In this document: in pieces, positions 10,881-22,709 of the stretch
Layout: each line of letters starts with the position of its first letter
Position numbering within the stretch: position 1 is the stretch's first letter
NCBI GenBank assembly: GCA_963682055.1
Contig: OY821749.1
Location: forward strand, 5,940,336-6,004,335
DNA: 64,000 bases
Origin: Primula veris
Lineage: Eukaryota; Streptophyta; Magnoliopsida; Ericales; Primulaceae
Reading direction: 5' to 3'
Notes under the pieces: model-generated
Told to the model about the DNA's origin: nothing
Databases searched by the model: none
What the model saw: only the letters and a program-made list of their open reading frames with translations
Made by a program: the position numbers and the translations under genes

Positions 10881-11021
10881 ACCGTAGATTAAATCTACGG
10901 TCTACAGTGATACACTGTAAACCGTAGATTTAATCTACGGTTTACAGACAATCACTGTAAACCGTAAATTAAATCTACGGTTTACAGTGAGTCACTGTAG
11001 ACCGTAGATTTAATCTACGGT
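10881..11021. repeat. Right terminal palindrome array, 4 units, 40-bp period
   Basis: Palindromes of the ACCGTAGATT/AATCTACGGT type start at 10881, 10921, 10961 and 11001, exactly 40 bp apart; the third has one change (ACCGTAAATT). The spacers are near-palindromic, for example TTACAGTGAGTCACTGTAG. This mirrors the two-unit left array. Confidence 0.85.
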
Positions 11022-11049
11022 CTGTGCGTTTAATAAGAAAAAATGTAGT

Positions 11050-13850
11050 ACATTAATCACACCTCATCAATAAACCGACCCACCTACATTGGGTTATTAG
11101 CGTTAGAGAGTAAGAGCGGATGAGAGTGGGGCCCAATAATTGAGCGAAAAAACATCTTGCATCTGTCCAGTAAATGAATCTGTCACTATATCATCCCTCA
11201 TTTTATTTTGTAAAAATATATTGCCTAAAAGACACATTTGGGATTGAAGTGTATGGGACGATGTAATAATTCTATTGTCTAATACTCTTTTAATTTAACA
11301 ATAATACTATGTAAACAGTTCAATTTATAACATTTTAAAACAACTGAGACAAAATTCACCGTTTAAAAAAAAAAACTGAGATCTTGTGTCGGATCTGAAA
11401 GTATGAGATCAAAAATAAAATTGTGTCCAATCGATAGGACTTTTAAGTGTAGCTATTTCAATGGGACAAGACTTATGAGGATGTTTTTGTCAAAAAAAAA
11501 AAAAAAAACTTATGAGGATGTTTTTGTCATCATCAATCCAGCAGCCGGAAGTTGATTTTTCCACGGAAATCGTCAACTTTACGATACTAGACATTGACCA
11601 AGCTTACACGGTACTTTATTTTTATTTTTGAAAATTTACACGGTACTTTATTTGAACGACATTTTCAATCACTTGACATGTTGAAATGTTAAGACACACC
11701 TATTCCATTTTTGTATTTTATGTTTTTAATAATCAATACGCTGTTAATACTAATCAACCTATAAATAATTATATATATTTTCTTGGGTAAGTTATATACG
11801 TTTATACTTAAAATTACATTTGTCTAATATTCTGAATGTTGTTACGCGTTTCAGTTATACTTGAGTTTGGTTTCAGTTGTAACTGAAGTTGTGACAGAAT
11901 AGTAAATAACAACATGCGTTTAATAACGAAATCGATATGTTCACCACATCTACGTGTTCGAGGCACTCACCCGTTATTATTTATATTGTCAAGCTTATAA
12001 TAGTAGACTAAGTATTACAATACTTAACGACTCACTTACATCCCATCATATTTTTCTCTCAATAATAATATTTTCTCTTAATAATTTCGTGGTTTTCTCT
12101 CTCTCTAATAATATATATAATGTGTATGTAAAACCCCCGAAATAATAAGTCTAATTGACTTTATTTATAACCTTACAAATAATATTAATTACAATCAAAT
12201 AGAAAGTATTCAAAAAAAAATTTAGACTAAAAAATTTCTTACCTTGTTCTTCAAGTCTTATATTACTTCTATTCCAACAAGAAAATATCTTCATTATCTA
12301 CATACTAATTTTCTGAGATTGTTTCAAATCTTTTACACTTACTTTTCACGTTTTTGGACCTTCTATAATATTTTTGACTAAATCTTGAGCTATAAGTTTA
12401 TGTCCGCCAGTTTCAGTTGCAACTGAGATTGCAAATTTAACTTGCACTTAACAAACACGTTACGTATTAACTGTTAACATAATAAGAGTTCAATATAAGT
12501 TAACCGAATCTATTATTGACAATATGGTGACAAACAAATAAGATACAAGAATTTTGTACTTTGCACCTAACAATCTCCGCTAAAAATATTGAGTTGTAAA
12601 ACTTTTGAAAAATAAACTCACCCATAAGATTTTCAACACAGTTAAAACAGCAAAATCAAACATTTAATCACAAATTTTATCAAAGCTCCCCATGAAAGTC
12701 ACATCTGAGAAATATATAAGACAATTTCACACTTTACGTATATTAGTATTATAAAGATAAACCGTTAACGCATCATCAAATCAAGCAATCAGAGCAGAAA
12801 AATAAACAATCATACTCAAAATTCAAAGTCAACCTCTAACTCATCTATTTCATTCTCACGCTCTATCACAACTCATCAATCTACTTCCACTTTTGTCACA
12901 AATATGACAATATCAGAATGCAACACTCACATCAGAACCACTCACATCACATTAGAATTACTTTAATCAATAAGACTCTCATCAATCCATGCATAATCAA
13001 ATTTTCCCTAAACAATATACTCAGATGACTCACAAGAATTTTTACTAACCAAATATCCAATCAATCATCGGGGCTTAATTAGTTGTAACTCATCTTTTAA
13101 GCTCGGAAACACAGTTTAAGAGCATATAATTTTAAACAAGGACAAAAAGTTTCAAATTTAAGAACCATTATCCAGTTATAACTATTAATCCAATCCAACA
13201 CTTTGCAAAACTTAAGTTTTTAAGACAATAAAAAATGTTGACATTCCATGTTATTGTCCAGAACATTTTAGCACAAGAAAACAATGGGGTTTTCAATTTT
13301 AGCAACACAATTTGTTGCTAAACTGCAGTTAAAATTTAACTACACCCAATTTACCAACATAACCGAAAAAGTTTTATGATGTTAAATGAAAATTTTATTG
13401 TAATGAAGGTTGTTGGGTGTTTTATTTCACATTGACAATTATAAACATGCAGAAGTATTGTTGCCGATTCTATCTCTTGTTAACATGCAATTACGAGGTT
13501 CAAGTAATTAAATAGTTGTGTTACCGTAAACCAACAATAGCGGAATTCATTGGCGAAATGATTCAATCATTAGTACCTAAAAACCTAAAATTTAACTGAG
13601 GCTATATTGTCACCATATGCCCTTAAAAACAGTTTCTTCCCTCACACGCTCTGAGGATATATGAACGTTATCCTCCTAGGATACAATAGTTTATGATTGG
13701 ACCACAAAATAATCATTTTCATAGGTTAAAATAATATTAATTAGTATTTTTTTCGTTGCTATTACAGCTTGTTTAAGCAATATTTAGTGAATTATGCGTT
13801 TTTCTCTATTTATTTGCAATTTTTTTACATTTTTGTAGAACAACGCATGT
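11050..13850. other. Gene-free AT-rich region
   Basis: No open frame or RNA gene is supportable. Motifs of the form TTCAGTTGTAACTGA recur near 11870 and 12412 (and 1110), which suggests scattered copies of an unclassified repeat. A small poly(A)-flanked duplication at 11471-11529 is listed separately. Confidence 0.5.
11471..11529 (+). repeat. Direct repeat flanking a bare poly(A) tract
   Basis: ACTTATGAGGATGTTTTTGT occurs twice (from 11471 and from 11508), separated only by about 17 A residues. This has the form of a target-site duplication around a poly(A) tail with no body, as left by an extremely 5'-truncated LINE or SINE insertion. Slippage-type duplication is an alternative. Confidence 0.55.
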
Positions 13851-13859
13851 AGTTAGAAT

Positions 13860-14690
13860 TAAAATGAGACCAGGACGAAGAAGGACTCAAAAAAGGACCA
13901 AAAGAAACAAACCAGCAGACGAAAGGTCCGAAATCAACCCACACTAAAGTCAAAACGAAACAAGTTAAACCCGACAAGCCAAGAGAAGCCCAGCCCAAAG
14001 AAGATTTTGGAAGCGGACCTGACCGGTGACGCTTACTGGTCAGGCCCGTGGACTTTTAATTAAAAAAAATAAATTATATTTTAGGGTTGGATGAATACAT
14101 ATATATAGCCCCCACCTCTACTATTCAGAAGACAATATATATTTATACTAAAAGGCACCATTTTTCCTTTCTAAACACTTTTTATACAATTTATATATTT
14201 ATACGTTGTGAGTTTCAATTGTTGTCTCGTGTTATCACCATACCGGCTTGCAAGCTAAGTTTTATTGTGATACTTATTGTCTTTAGATTACTTATTGTTG
14301 GTGTTTACTATTTGATTCAACATTTGCTAGATTTTATTTATTTCATATCGTTGCGTTTTAGAATTGAAAACTCTTAAGCTGCATGTTAAGTTACATGGAA
14401 AATGCTCGTTTTGTACACTTATATTAGCTATTGCAAAATCTAAGACAGGTTAGGATTGACGCCCCTTAAATGCTATATTTGAAAACCGTATAAAAATTAT
14501 AATTTGGAAAGTAAAGAAAGGCATTGCCCATTTTTAACACAAGTTTCTAACTCATAATCGAACTAGGATAAGCTTGGTTAATTCCTTGTGGATACTACCC
14601 CGTATTTTTGGGATTTTTATATTTCAGTTGAACTCACTCTTGCGAGTATTCCTTTCGTGAAAAAAACACGTTTGGCGGGCAGTCAGTCTA
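13860..14690 (+). mobile_element. Gypsy-type (Athila/Tat-like) LTR remnant
   Basis: The text around 14577-14690 (TTCCTTGTGGATACTACCCC ... then AACACGTTTGGCG) resembles the end of a large plant gypsy LTR followed by a decayed TGGCGCC-type primer site. Upstream are a GC-richer block (13860-14050) and a TATA-like run (ATACATATATATAGCCCCC, near 14093) that would suit a U3/R region. No gag or pol is recognised downstream. Boundaries are rough and the family assignment is tentative. Confidence 0.35.
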
Positions 14691-15198
14691 ACAATACGGT
14701 CAGAATGAATGTGCAATCAAACCGTACAAACGGATCTTTGGCCGTGCAGACTTTGTATGCAATCAAACCGTACAAATAGATCTTTGACGGTGCAGACTCT
14801 CTCTCTAACTTACTATAAGTAAAAAATAATGCAAGGATTTTCTAAAATGAATTTTAAGGGTGTATGCCATGTTTATTTCTGGAATTATAGACTAATATAT
14901 ATAATAGTCATAATGCCTTTTGGAAAATAAGCAACCAATTAAACAAAGTGCTGTGACTGTTTGGGCTAATATGAAGGGATGCAAAACAATGCAACCCATG
15001 GTGTAAAACACCAATATGCTCATACCCTTAAAACATATTTAACGGAGAGGCCCCAAATGAGTGGAGTCTCGTGAGGAGGAAAGGAAGGAGATTAATGGAG
15101 GAGGAAGGTGGGGAGGCAGAGGATGGAGAGAGAGAGAGTCTCTTGCGGGGAATGAGGAAAGAAGAGATAGAGTTGTTTTTGTTTTACGAGACTGATCC
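14691..15198. other. Non-coding stretch with purine-rich block
   Basis: A duplicated 28-bp phrase (GCAATCAAACCGTACAAA with GATCTTTG) lies at 14713-14795. A GA-rich block at 15065-15160 creates an open frame by composition alone. I see no gene. Confidence 0.4.
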
Positions 15199-15631
15199 TA
15201 GGGTGGCCAATTTGTACCGATCCATACCAACCGACCGATTTTCGAACCGAACCGAATCAGTCGGTACCGAATTTTCGGTATACCGAAATTTCGGTTTGAC
15301 TATACCGTACCGTTTTGTATAAACTGGTTCGGTTATGATACAAAATTAATTGTACCGATACTGTACCGTACCGAACAGAATTTATACTCTGTATATAAAC
15401 ATGTGGATAAAATATAAATGAGTAATACTGTCTTCTCAAATTCTCTCAATTACCTTACAATCAGTCAATCACATATATTTCAAGTTTAGAACATCTACAA
15501 TAGTGTTGTTATCTATATTGTTAACTAAAATACTTAGCTAAATCATGTGTTATCTATATCCATTAGTTATGTTAAATCATGTGTTATCTTGATGTTAAAA
15601 ATATAACTAAATCATGTGTTATCTTTATAGA

Positions 15632-15864
15632 TGTTAAAAAAGTTTTTAAAGATATTATTGGTCATCTTGGCCTTACTCTATTGGGGCTTTCCTAGCATAT
15701 GTAACCCTACCCTCTATTATATAAAGATGGGCAGTGGTCTCTTGATGTATCTCTCTGTACAATCATATTAATGAATAAATACTTCGTCGTTGTTTCTCAT
15801 ACCTCTCTCTATATCTATACATATCTCTATATATATCTATAACGAGCTAATATGTCACACAACA
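15632..15864 (+). repeat. Left LTR of decayed Copia
   Basis: It shares long blocks with 22477-22709, for example CATATGTAACCCTACC, CACTTCGTCGTTGTTTCTCA-type text and ATACATATCTCTATATATAT. It differs by many substitutions and by lacking a short block near TGGGGCTTTCC, so the insertion is old. Confidence 0.75.
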
Positions 15865-17769
15865 CGTTATCGGCACTTTGCTCGCGGAGAATAGGATATA
15901 CGCTCGCGGATATTGGAGTTTTTTGGTAAACGCACGGATATTGAGTATTTATAAACCTAGAGGTTTATCCGGGTTTTTAGGGTTTTGCTATATCGACCTT
16001 CACCAACATACCGTGTGTAAGGTACCGAATTCAAAACTTAATTTATTTCATATATGTGATCGCACGTATTATTTTATGGATAACTAAAACATGATAAATA
16101 TCCCGTAGTATATAATCCATGTGTATTAGATTTTGTTACTTGTATGGATAACTATATATGATCGTAACAAAATAACCCAAACTGCATGTATTTGTTGAAG
16201 AAAAAAAAAACTATGCGTGATAGATTTTTTTTACTGTCTAACATGATCAATTTGTCTATAAAAACCAAATTATATGTAATATGTATAGTGTATTGTAAAA
16301 TTGTATTTTTATACAAACAAAATCAGTAAAAAACATATAATCGGGTTGTAAATCGGAAATCATGTAATTGTAAAGCATGTATTAATCTGTGTGATTAAAT
16401 CTGTAAAAAAACTGAAACAGTAGGACTGTTTTGAAATTCACTGAAACTATTGACTGTGCATGTTAATTACTAAATGACTAAACTGAAACTTGTCTGAAAT
16501 TATGGACTGAAGCTGTAATAATGCTGTAAATAGATATATAGTTTGCTGAAATTACACGAATAGTCCCTGTAATATATTACATGCATAAAAACAGTATATA
16601 TGTGTTATAAAAGTCAATATTCGGTCTAAATATTCACCCACATGCATATAAATATATATATTTATTAAAAAGGCAAGTGAATAAAAAAAATTGCATGTTA
16701 ATTGAATAAATTGATATGTTTCCATGTAAATTTAACCACTTTGCATGTTAAAAAAGTTACCATATATAGAATTAATTGGTAATTAAAAATATATTGCTTG
16801 CTTGCATGTTAAAATTACCATGTATGGAAATGCGTGTATATTGTAAATTGGTAAATAAAATATATTACGTACATGAATGATTTAGTTACCATGTATAGAA
16901 CTTACACATATAGCAATATAATAATAAAATATTGACTAAATCTTGCTAGTGTAAATTGGTAATTACTAATAAATTCTAGATTGATGATAATATTGATTAA
17001 TTTGATTTCCTTATTATGAAATATATATTGTAATATATATGTTAATCATGCAAACAAGTACAATCTAAAATATTAGTTAATCATGTACTAATTTATTTAT
17101 TACCATGTACACATATGTATAATATGGTAATTTGCGAAATCATATATATTCACATTTAAGTTGGAAAAATTATGAATCTTCCCTAAATAGGCTCACCTAT
17201 TTGGATACGATGTCTAGGAAAGATATAGGCGGAAGTCGATATCCTAATGAGGTCGGGTTTTAAATGGCATTCGTGCCCTCCACCCTCACCGTCTTTCCTG
17301 GTCGTTTTTCAAGTAGAGCTACCGAAAGGGGTTGACTAAATAATAATTTTTCCGAGTGTGTTTATATAGTGATGTATGTTTCACCGAATTGGTGTCTCTG
17401 TATCGACCTGTCGTTCGATCAATGAGAACTTAGTCACATTAAAAGCAAAACTATTTTTCGAACATGTCGTTTCGAAATAAAGTTTATGCTTGTGCAAACC
17501 ATAAACATATAAACCAGTCGTTTTATATGATAAATAATTCAGAACTCCCAACACATGTTGGATGCCATCTATGATGAGAAAATTCGTAAAACATACTTGC
17601 GAAATGACTGTTTAAACGTTGATTTTAATCCGTCACCACATGTTACTCACCCTGATGTGTGAAAATGTGATGCCAAAATTTTTTCTGGATGGCATCTTTG
17701 ATGAGTAAAACACGAGTTTGTTGTTACCCTCAGGATGAATGCTAAGGCGTTGATTTTATTCCGCCGCCA

Positions 17770-20700
17770 CATTTGAGACGTGATGACGTCTATGGTGAAC
17801 AAATGTCTGAAATTGACATATTGGAGCAATCATTCACCAAAATACTAGCTTGGAAATTGTATTCCATAAGTAGTATCGTGAATTTATATTCACCATGTTT
17901 ATTTATCGCCCATATGTTATTGGATAAGAAAATTACCCCGGTGAGTAGTTTTAATCCTATTGGGTCAATGACGAAATATTTGCCCGATATTAATGCTCTT
18001 CGTGTACATTTTTTTTTTCACGAATCGAGAACCGAGACAAGTGTTATTTGTCTCGAACTGTCGCGATACCGATGAATCGCCTAGCCAAGCGAGATTTTAG
18101 ACAATCATCAAAAATCAAAAACCCGTGGCTCCAAGACAATAAATTGAAAGGAACAATATGACTCGTTGTCACAAAGCAAGAGATAATGATCAAGGAGGCC
18201 ACTCTATGCTATAAAGACAAAGTTCATGCACGGTTATTTCTTAAATAGTTCAAAACTATTATAAACGTGGAAAAACCGATGCTAATGTGGTTAAAGTTAA
18301 TTGAAAGAAAACTCTTGAGACCCCCCGATTTTGTGGCTCAAATGAGTTTGATATCTTTCTTTATTGATTTTGATAAATCATTGAGCCATTTTTTCGCTCA
18401 TCTGGATTATGTTTTTCCATTTGGATTATGAATTTTCCATTTGGACATACTTTTGGATTATGGTTTACCTGTTTACGAAATTTCTCGAAATAATTTAAAG
18501 TGTTTTGAGAAAATTCCTTTGACAAATGTGACCAAACTTTAAATTATGAAATTTTAGGCAATACTTGTGGGGTAGTTGATTTTTTTTTAGAAATAGTGGG
18601 TAACAGTGTACCATATAATTTCACCAACTATTTGCCTAAAAGAGTACTCAGTGACAACAATTCTGGACCTGTCGTTCCAAATCAAAATCTTTGGTAAAAC
18701 CAAAATGATTTGTCAAATATGAGGTCTTATACTCATGTAGGTCATGCCGTACCTTGTTGAGTTATAAAATATTCGAGAAAACCAGTGTTATCTGGTATAG
18801 CTCATGAAAGAATTAAAATTTCTTTACATAGCCTCCATTCAATACGATCAAAAGCGTATTTTAGAGGAGTTGAAATGTCTTTCAAGTGGTTGCTACCACA
18901 TTCTTTAAAGCATTTAAAGTTACCTTATCATTTCGCCTGTCGTCGAATGATAAATGATTTAGATGCTAAAAAATGATTGTCTGTACTATCATTCATCTGT
19001 CGTCGATTGATAAGAGCATTTTGATATTGTGGCATTGACCGGATGAGATATTCCCGGGTCAAAAGACGATGGTTGATTTATAATCGCATCGCATTTGGAT
19101 TCTCTTTGAGGATATATTTCGTGATTAATCCGAAATTAATGCCATTAATGCTCACTTTGAAAGACTAGTATGTGTAAAGATCACGAAATGAACTCGTAGA
19201 ATTCTTGTAAAGAATTGAAGGAGTTATTGTAGACTTATCCAATCATAAGACGGACCATAAATATAAATGGTTATGGTTGATGCATCGACAATATGGTCAC
19301 ATTTTAATGTTGTCCACATAAATGCAGCACTTTCCAAACTTTTAGCCCTATCATTAAGTTGATGGCTCATGATCCGGATTATCCTGAAAAGTCTAGTCGA
19401 CTTGATAATTACGAAGAGTAAGAATCGAAATTTCGATTTGAATTACTTTAAGTATGGAAATTGAAATTGAACATCCTGTCGATTATGTTCAGACCCAAAT
19501 GGACTCACGAAAAGTTTGATGATGCGACTACAAATGGTTGCACGCACTTCTTGGTCTTGCACACCAAGATTTATATTTCCGTGTGGGGTCATGCTATTTT
19601 GCTGCATTGGTCCGTCTGAGGCCCATAGTCAATCAAAACACTAAATGCGTACCAGTTGGTTACTTGTTATGATCCAGACGCCTCATATGAATGCATGTTT
19701 GAATGCTTAACATTTTGATTGAGCCGCTATTGCGTTCAAAATATGGACCTCTGAAGGGGACATAAGTCGATTATGAATCCCCTGCCTATCATTTGATAGA
19801 GTAACCTTGGCAAGCGATCTCTTTACCGCATGATATGCGAAAGTGACATCGCTAAGACTGTTCTCCCCATCGTTAGGGGGAGATTTGCACGTTACCGTTG
19901 ATAAGGAACGACGTGAAGTAACGTGGCATAACCCACTCAGTCTTAGCTTGATCCCCAAAACTGTACTTAGTGATAAGTAAGTGCATAGACTCCCTCAAGT
20001 CTAACTAAATGCCAGACGCATTTAATGACTTTATGAGATGTCACGAGATCATTTATACCTGCTGCAAAATGCTTACAAGGATAGACGTCCCTGTCGGACG
20101 CCGTGTTCCTGTCGTAACACGTTGTTTTGGCCGAACCCGCCAAGCAAAGGACGTTGCCGTCGGCCGTCAGTCTGTCGTCCTTCCCAAGATATGAGAAAGT
20201 TGACCGGTTCTTAATTCGTTCAGCCCTAGAGGTGGTGAACTGAAACTCGTTTGTCGCACGAGATTATAAAGGATCAAGGAGATGTGCTATTTCCTCCTCA
20301 TCCTAAGAATCTTGAAATATCTGTCGATCATGATATCTTAGACGATATTGAAGCGAAACGAGACTGTCATTGATTACTTGTTCATATATTCAGTGACGAC
20401 TGATAATATGAACAAATTATGACAGGGAACCATGTATTGTTGCCTGAAGTCAACGGAGAATAGACTGTACTAATGGAAACTTGCAATCCAAGTAGACTCC
20501 TTAGCGAAAGTGTGTTCGGACTTGTAGCTCCAACACCACCAATGTTAAACGAGTTCATTTATTTGGTTATTCGTAAGGAAGAGTGATGAGAATAATGAGA
20601 TTGTAGAATGCTCTCCTATTAGCGCAAGACTTCGTTCACACCTTGGAATTGATTACGAGATGGTTGATTTCTTCGTAATGGACATTATAATAGTCCCTAC

Positions 20701-22470
20701 TTTACCAGTTTAGTAATTTCCAAAAAACTGAGTATGCAGCCATGAATGTGGTCACGGTTTTATCTCTATGGGGATTTAGACAAAGATATATAGATAAAGG
20801 TCCCTGTGTGACTTCATAATGCTTGAATCAAGTAGTTCCTGACCATGGAACACGATCTCAATTAAATGAGACGTTCACTATATGGATTAATATAATCCGA
20901 GCGGATGTGGTATACCCGCCTAAGTGTGTACTTGATTAGCTTGGGATATTTGAACAAGTATTATGCCCTTGCGTGTTTTATTACGCGATCCATTTTTTTT
21001 TTGGATTTGCCTTCGAGATGAAGGATCTTGGGAAGAGACGGTAGTGACTCGGCCTGATGATCGAGTCCCGTAAAGATTAAATTTAAGTCCATGATTCAGA
21101 CTACACCCAGAAGGTGTCATGACATTTTAGTCATCATGACGTTAAGTCGTCAGATTCTCCCATGATCGTTCGATCACTAGACATTGATATAGACCCGGTC
21201 CGTCCCTGATGAGACGACAAAGAGATATTGAACCATGATGTTCATATCTAAGTACAATAAGCGCATCATTGTACTTGGTCTAATGTACTAAGACGAACAT
21301 CTTGTCTGCTGTGAATGGTATAGCTCGACACAGCATCGCGCTAACACGCTGCCATCGAAATGGCATAAACGACATTTTCCCATTACCTTAAGGTAAATGT
21401 GGATGAGAGCTTGTCTTATCCCATTTGCATCATCGAGTGTACCTACCCCATTCGGTACTCGAATTAACGCAACCCTTTTTCGGTTATACCGATGCTGGTT
21501 ACTTATCTGACCCGCATAAGGGATATTCCTAACATGGTCTGTCTTTACCATTAGAAATAAGGCAATATCTTGGAGGTCTTGGAATGACTCCAAACGAATC
21601 ACTATGATCTACTCGTGCTCTATGAGACGACTAGAGAGTGTATATGACTTCGAGCTCGTATTAGTCGTATTTGAATTACATATGCTCTGTCTCACGATCC
21701 AGATAAAACACTTGTCTTATTTGAGGACAACTTGTTGTTATCGATCAAGAGAGACATGACTAGATTATGCTATTTAGCATTTCTTGCCGAAATAAATCTT
21801 CACATATGAAGTTTAAGAGCATCCTGTCGAATGCTCGGTTTATTCCACGTTATATTTTCTTGCATACAGTCGTGTGCAAGTAAATGAGGCATCCAGTCGA
21901 ATGCTCATACTCTTTATTCGAATATGAAATCATTGCACCCAGTCGTGTGCAAGTGAGGGGGAGCATCCAGGTGAATGCTTATTGCACTAATTACTACTTA
22001 GTCGAAATATTCGCACCCTGACGTGTGCAAGTGAGGGGGAGCATCCAGTCGCATGCTCGTGTACTCTTTTTGTCTTTAGACCAAGGTTTTTTCCCACTGG
22101 GTTTTCCTTGGCAAGGTTTTTAGCGAGACACGTTCCCATTATATCTCGCTTAAGATTACCGAAATTAGGGGGAGTATCCTATTGTATACTTCTTACCACT
22201 GTGCACTCTTTTGTCCTTCGACTAGAGGTTTTTCCCACTGGGTTTACTCTAGCAAGGTTTTGACGAGGCACCTGTTTTGTGGTTGATCCCCTGCTACTAC
22301 CACTATTGCACTCTTTTTCCTTCGATCAGAGATTTTTCCATTGGGTTTGCTCTGTCAAGGTTTTGATGAGGCACACTGTTTCCGTCCCTAAGGTTTTTAT
22401 GTGTTTAGCACTGCGAATGAACTCGACTCACATCGACAGCATGAAGACGAAGAAATCAAGACGTTCAAAG
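17770..22470 (+). pseudogene. Copia gag-pol remnant
   Basis: Recognisable fragments appear in order through a mass of stops and frameshifts. A gag piece at about 17770-17850 reads DDVYGEQMSEIDILEQSF. Integrase text near 19475-19760 reads EHPVDYVQTQ, with WGHAILLHW and YGPLKGT further on. The linker at about 20005-20100 has LPDAFNDF-like text and RIDVPVGRR. Reverse transcriptase is near 20870-20960 (SLYGL, then MWYTRLS). RNase H is near 21485-21530 (GYTDAGYLSDPHKG). The 3' part (21820-22100) has four repeats of a GCATCCAGTCGAATGCTC-like phrase. No segment could be translated into a working enzyme. Confidence 0.75.
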
Positions 22471-22476
22471 GGGGAG

Positions 22477-22709
22477 TGTTGTAGGATATTATTGGCCATC
22501 TTGGGCCTTACTCTATTGAGTCTATCTTGGTCTTTTCTAGCATATGTAACCCTACCATCTATTATATAAATATGGTCAGTGGTCTCTTGATGTATCTCTC
22601 TCTACAATCATATTAATGAATAAACACTTCGTCGTTGTTTCTCATACCTCTCTCTATATCTATACATATCTCTATATATATCTATAATGAGCTAATATGT
22701 CACACAACA
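22477..22709 (+). repeat. Right LTR of decayed Copia
   Basis: Begins TGTTGTAGG straight after the purine tract and ends ACACAACA, giving TGTTGT...ACAACA termini. Contains CTATTATATAAATATGG, a TATA-type motif, near 22558. Confidence 0.8.

Larger units (their letters stand above)
2258..11049 (+). mobile_element. Composite PMD + FAR1/MULE/SWIM/OTU transposon
   Basis: An 8.8-kb unit holding two genes in the same orientation: a four-exon plant-mobile-domain gene and a single-exon MULE transposase fused to an OTU protease. The outermost bases form an imperfect inverted repeat: ACTACAT at 2258-2264 against ATGTAGT at 11043-11049, then about 25 partly matching bases. They lead into arrays of palindromes ACCGTAGATT/AATCTACGGT at both ends (2 copies left, 4 right). 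I found no convincing 9-bp target duplication, so the exact ends are provisional. Between the ends lie a 150-bp tandem duplication, a 57-bp minisatellite, telomere-like repeats and a 178-bp tandem repeat. The transposase class is Mutator-like. Both open frames look intact, so the element may be recently active. Confidence 0.65.
15632..22709 (+). mobile_element. Decayed Ty1/copia retrotransposon
   Basis: Two LTRs of about 233 bp bracket a heavily mutated internal region. The left LTR ends at 15864; the right LTR is 22477-22709, running from TGTTGTAGG to CACACAACA. A polypurine tract, AAAGGGGGAG, directly precedes the right LTR. After the left LTR comes CGTTATCGGCAC, which resembles the ACACGTTATCAGCACG start typical of one plant Copia group. 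The left LTR start is uncertain (a few bases around 15632), and I could not match a 5-bp target duplication. Confidence 0.8.

Noticed and set aside
15071..15322. 83-residue open frame with a Glu/Arg-rich start
   Set aside because: Caused by a GA-rich tract running into the hAT-like arm; no recognisable protein.
21820..22060. CRISPR-like array (repeated GCATCCAGTCGAATGCTC and GAGGGGGAGCATCC phrases)
   Set aside because: Copies are irregular and diverged, lie within a plant Copia 3' region, and have no uniform spacers.
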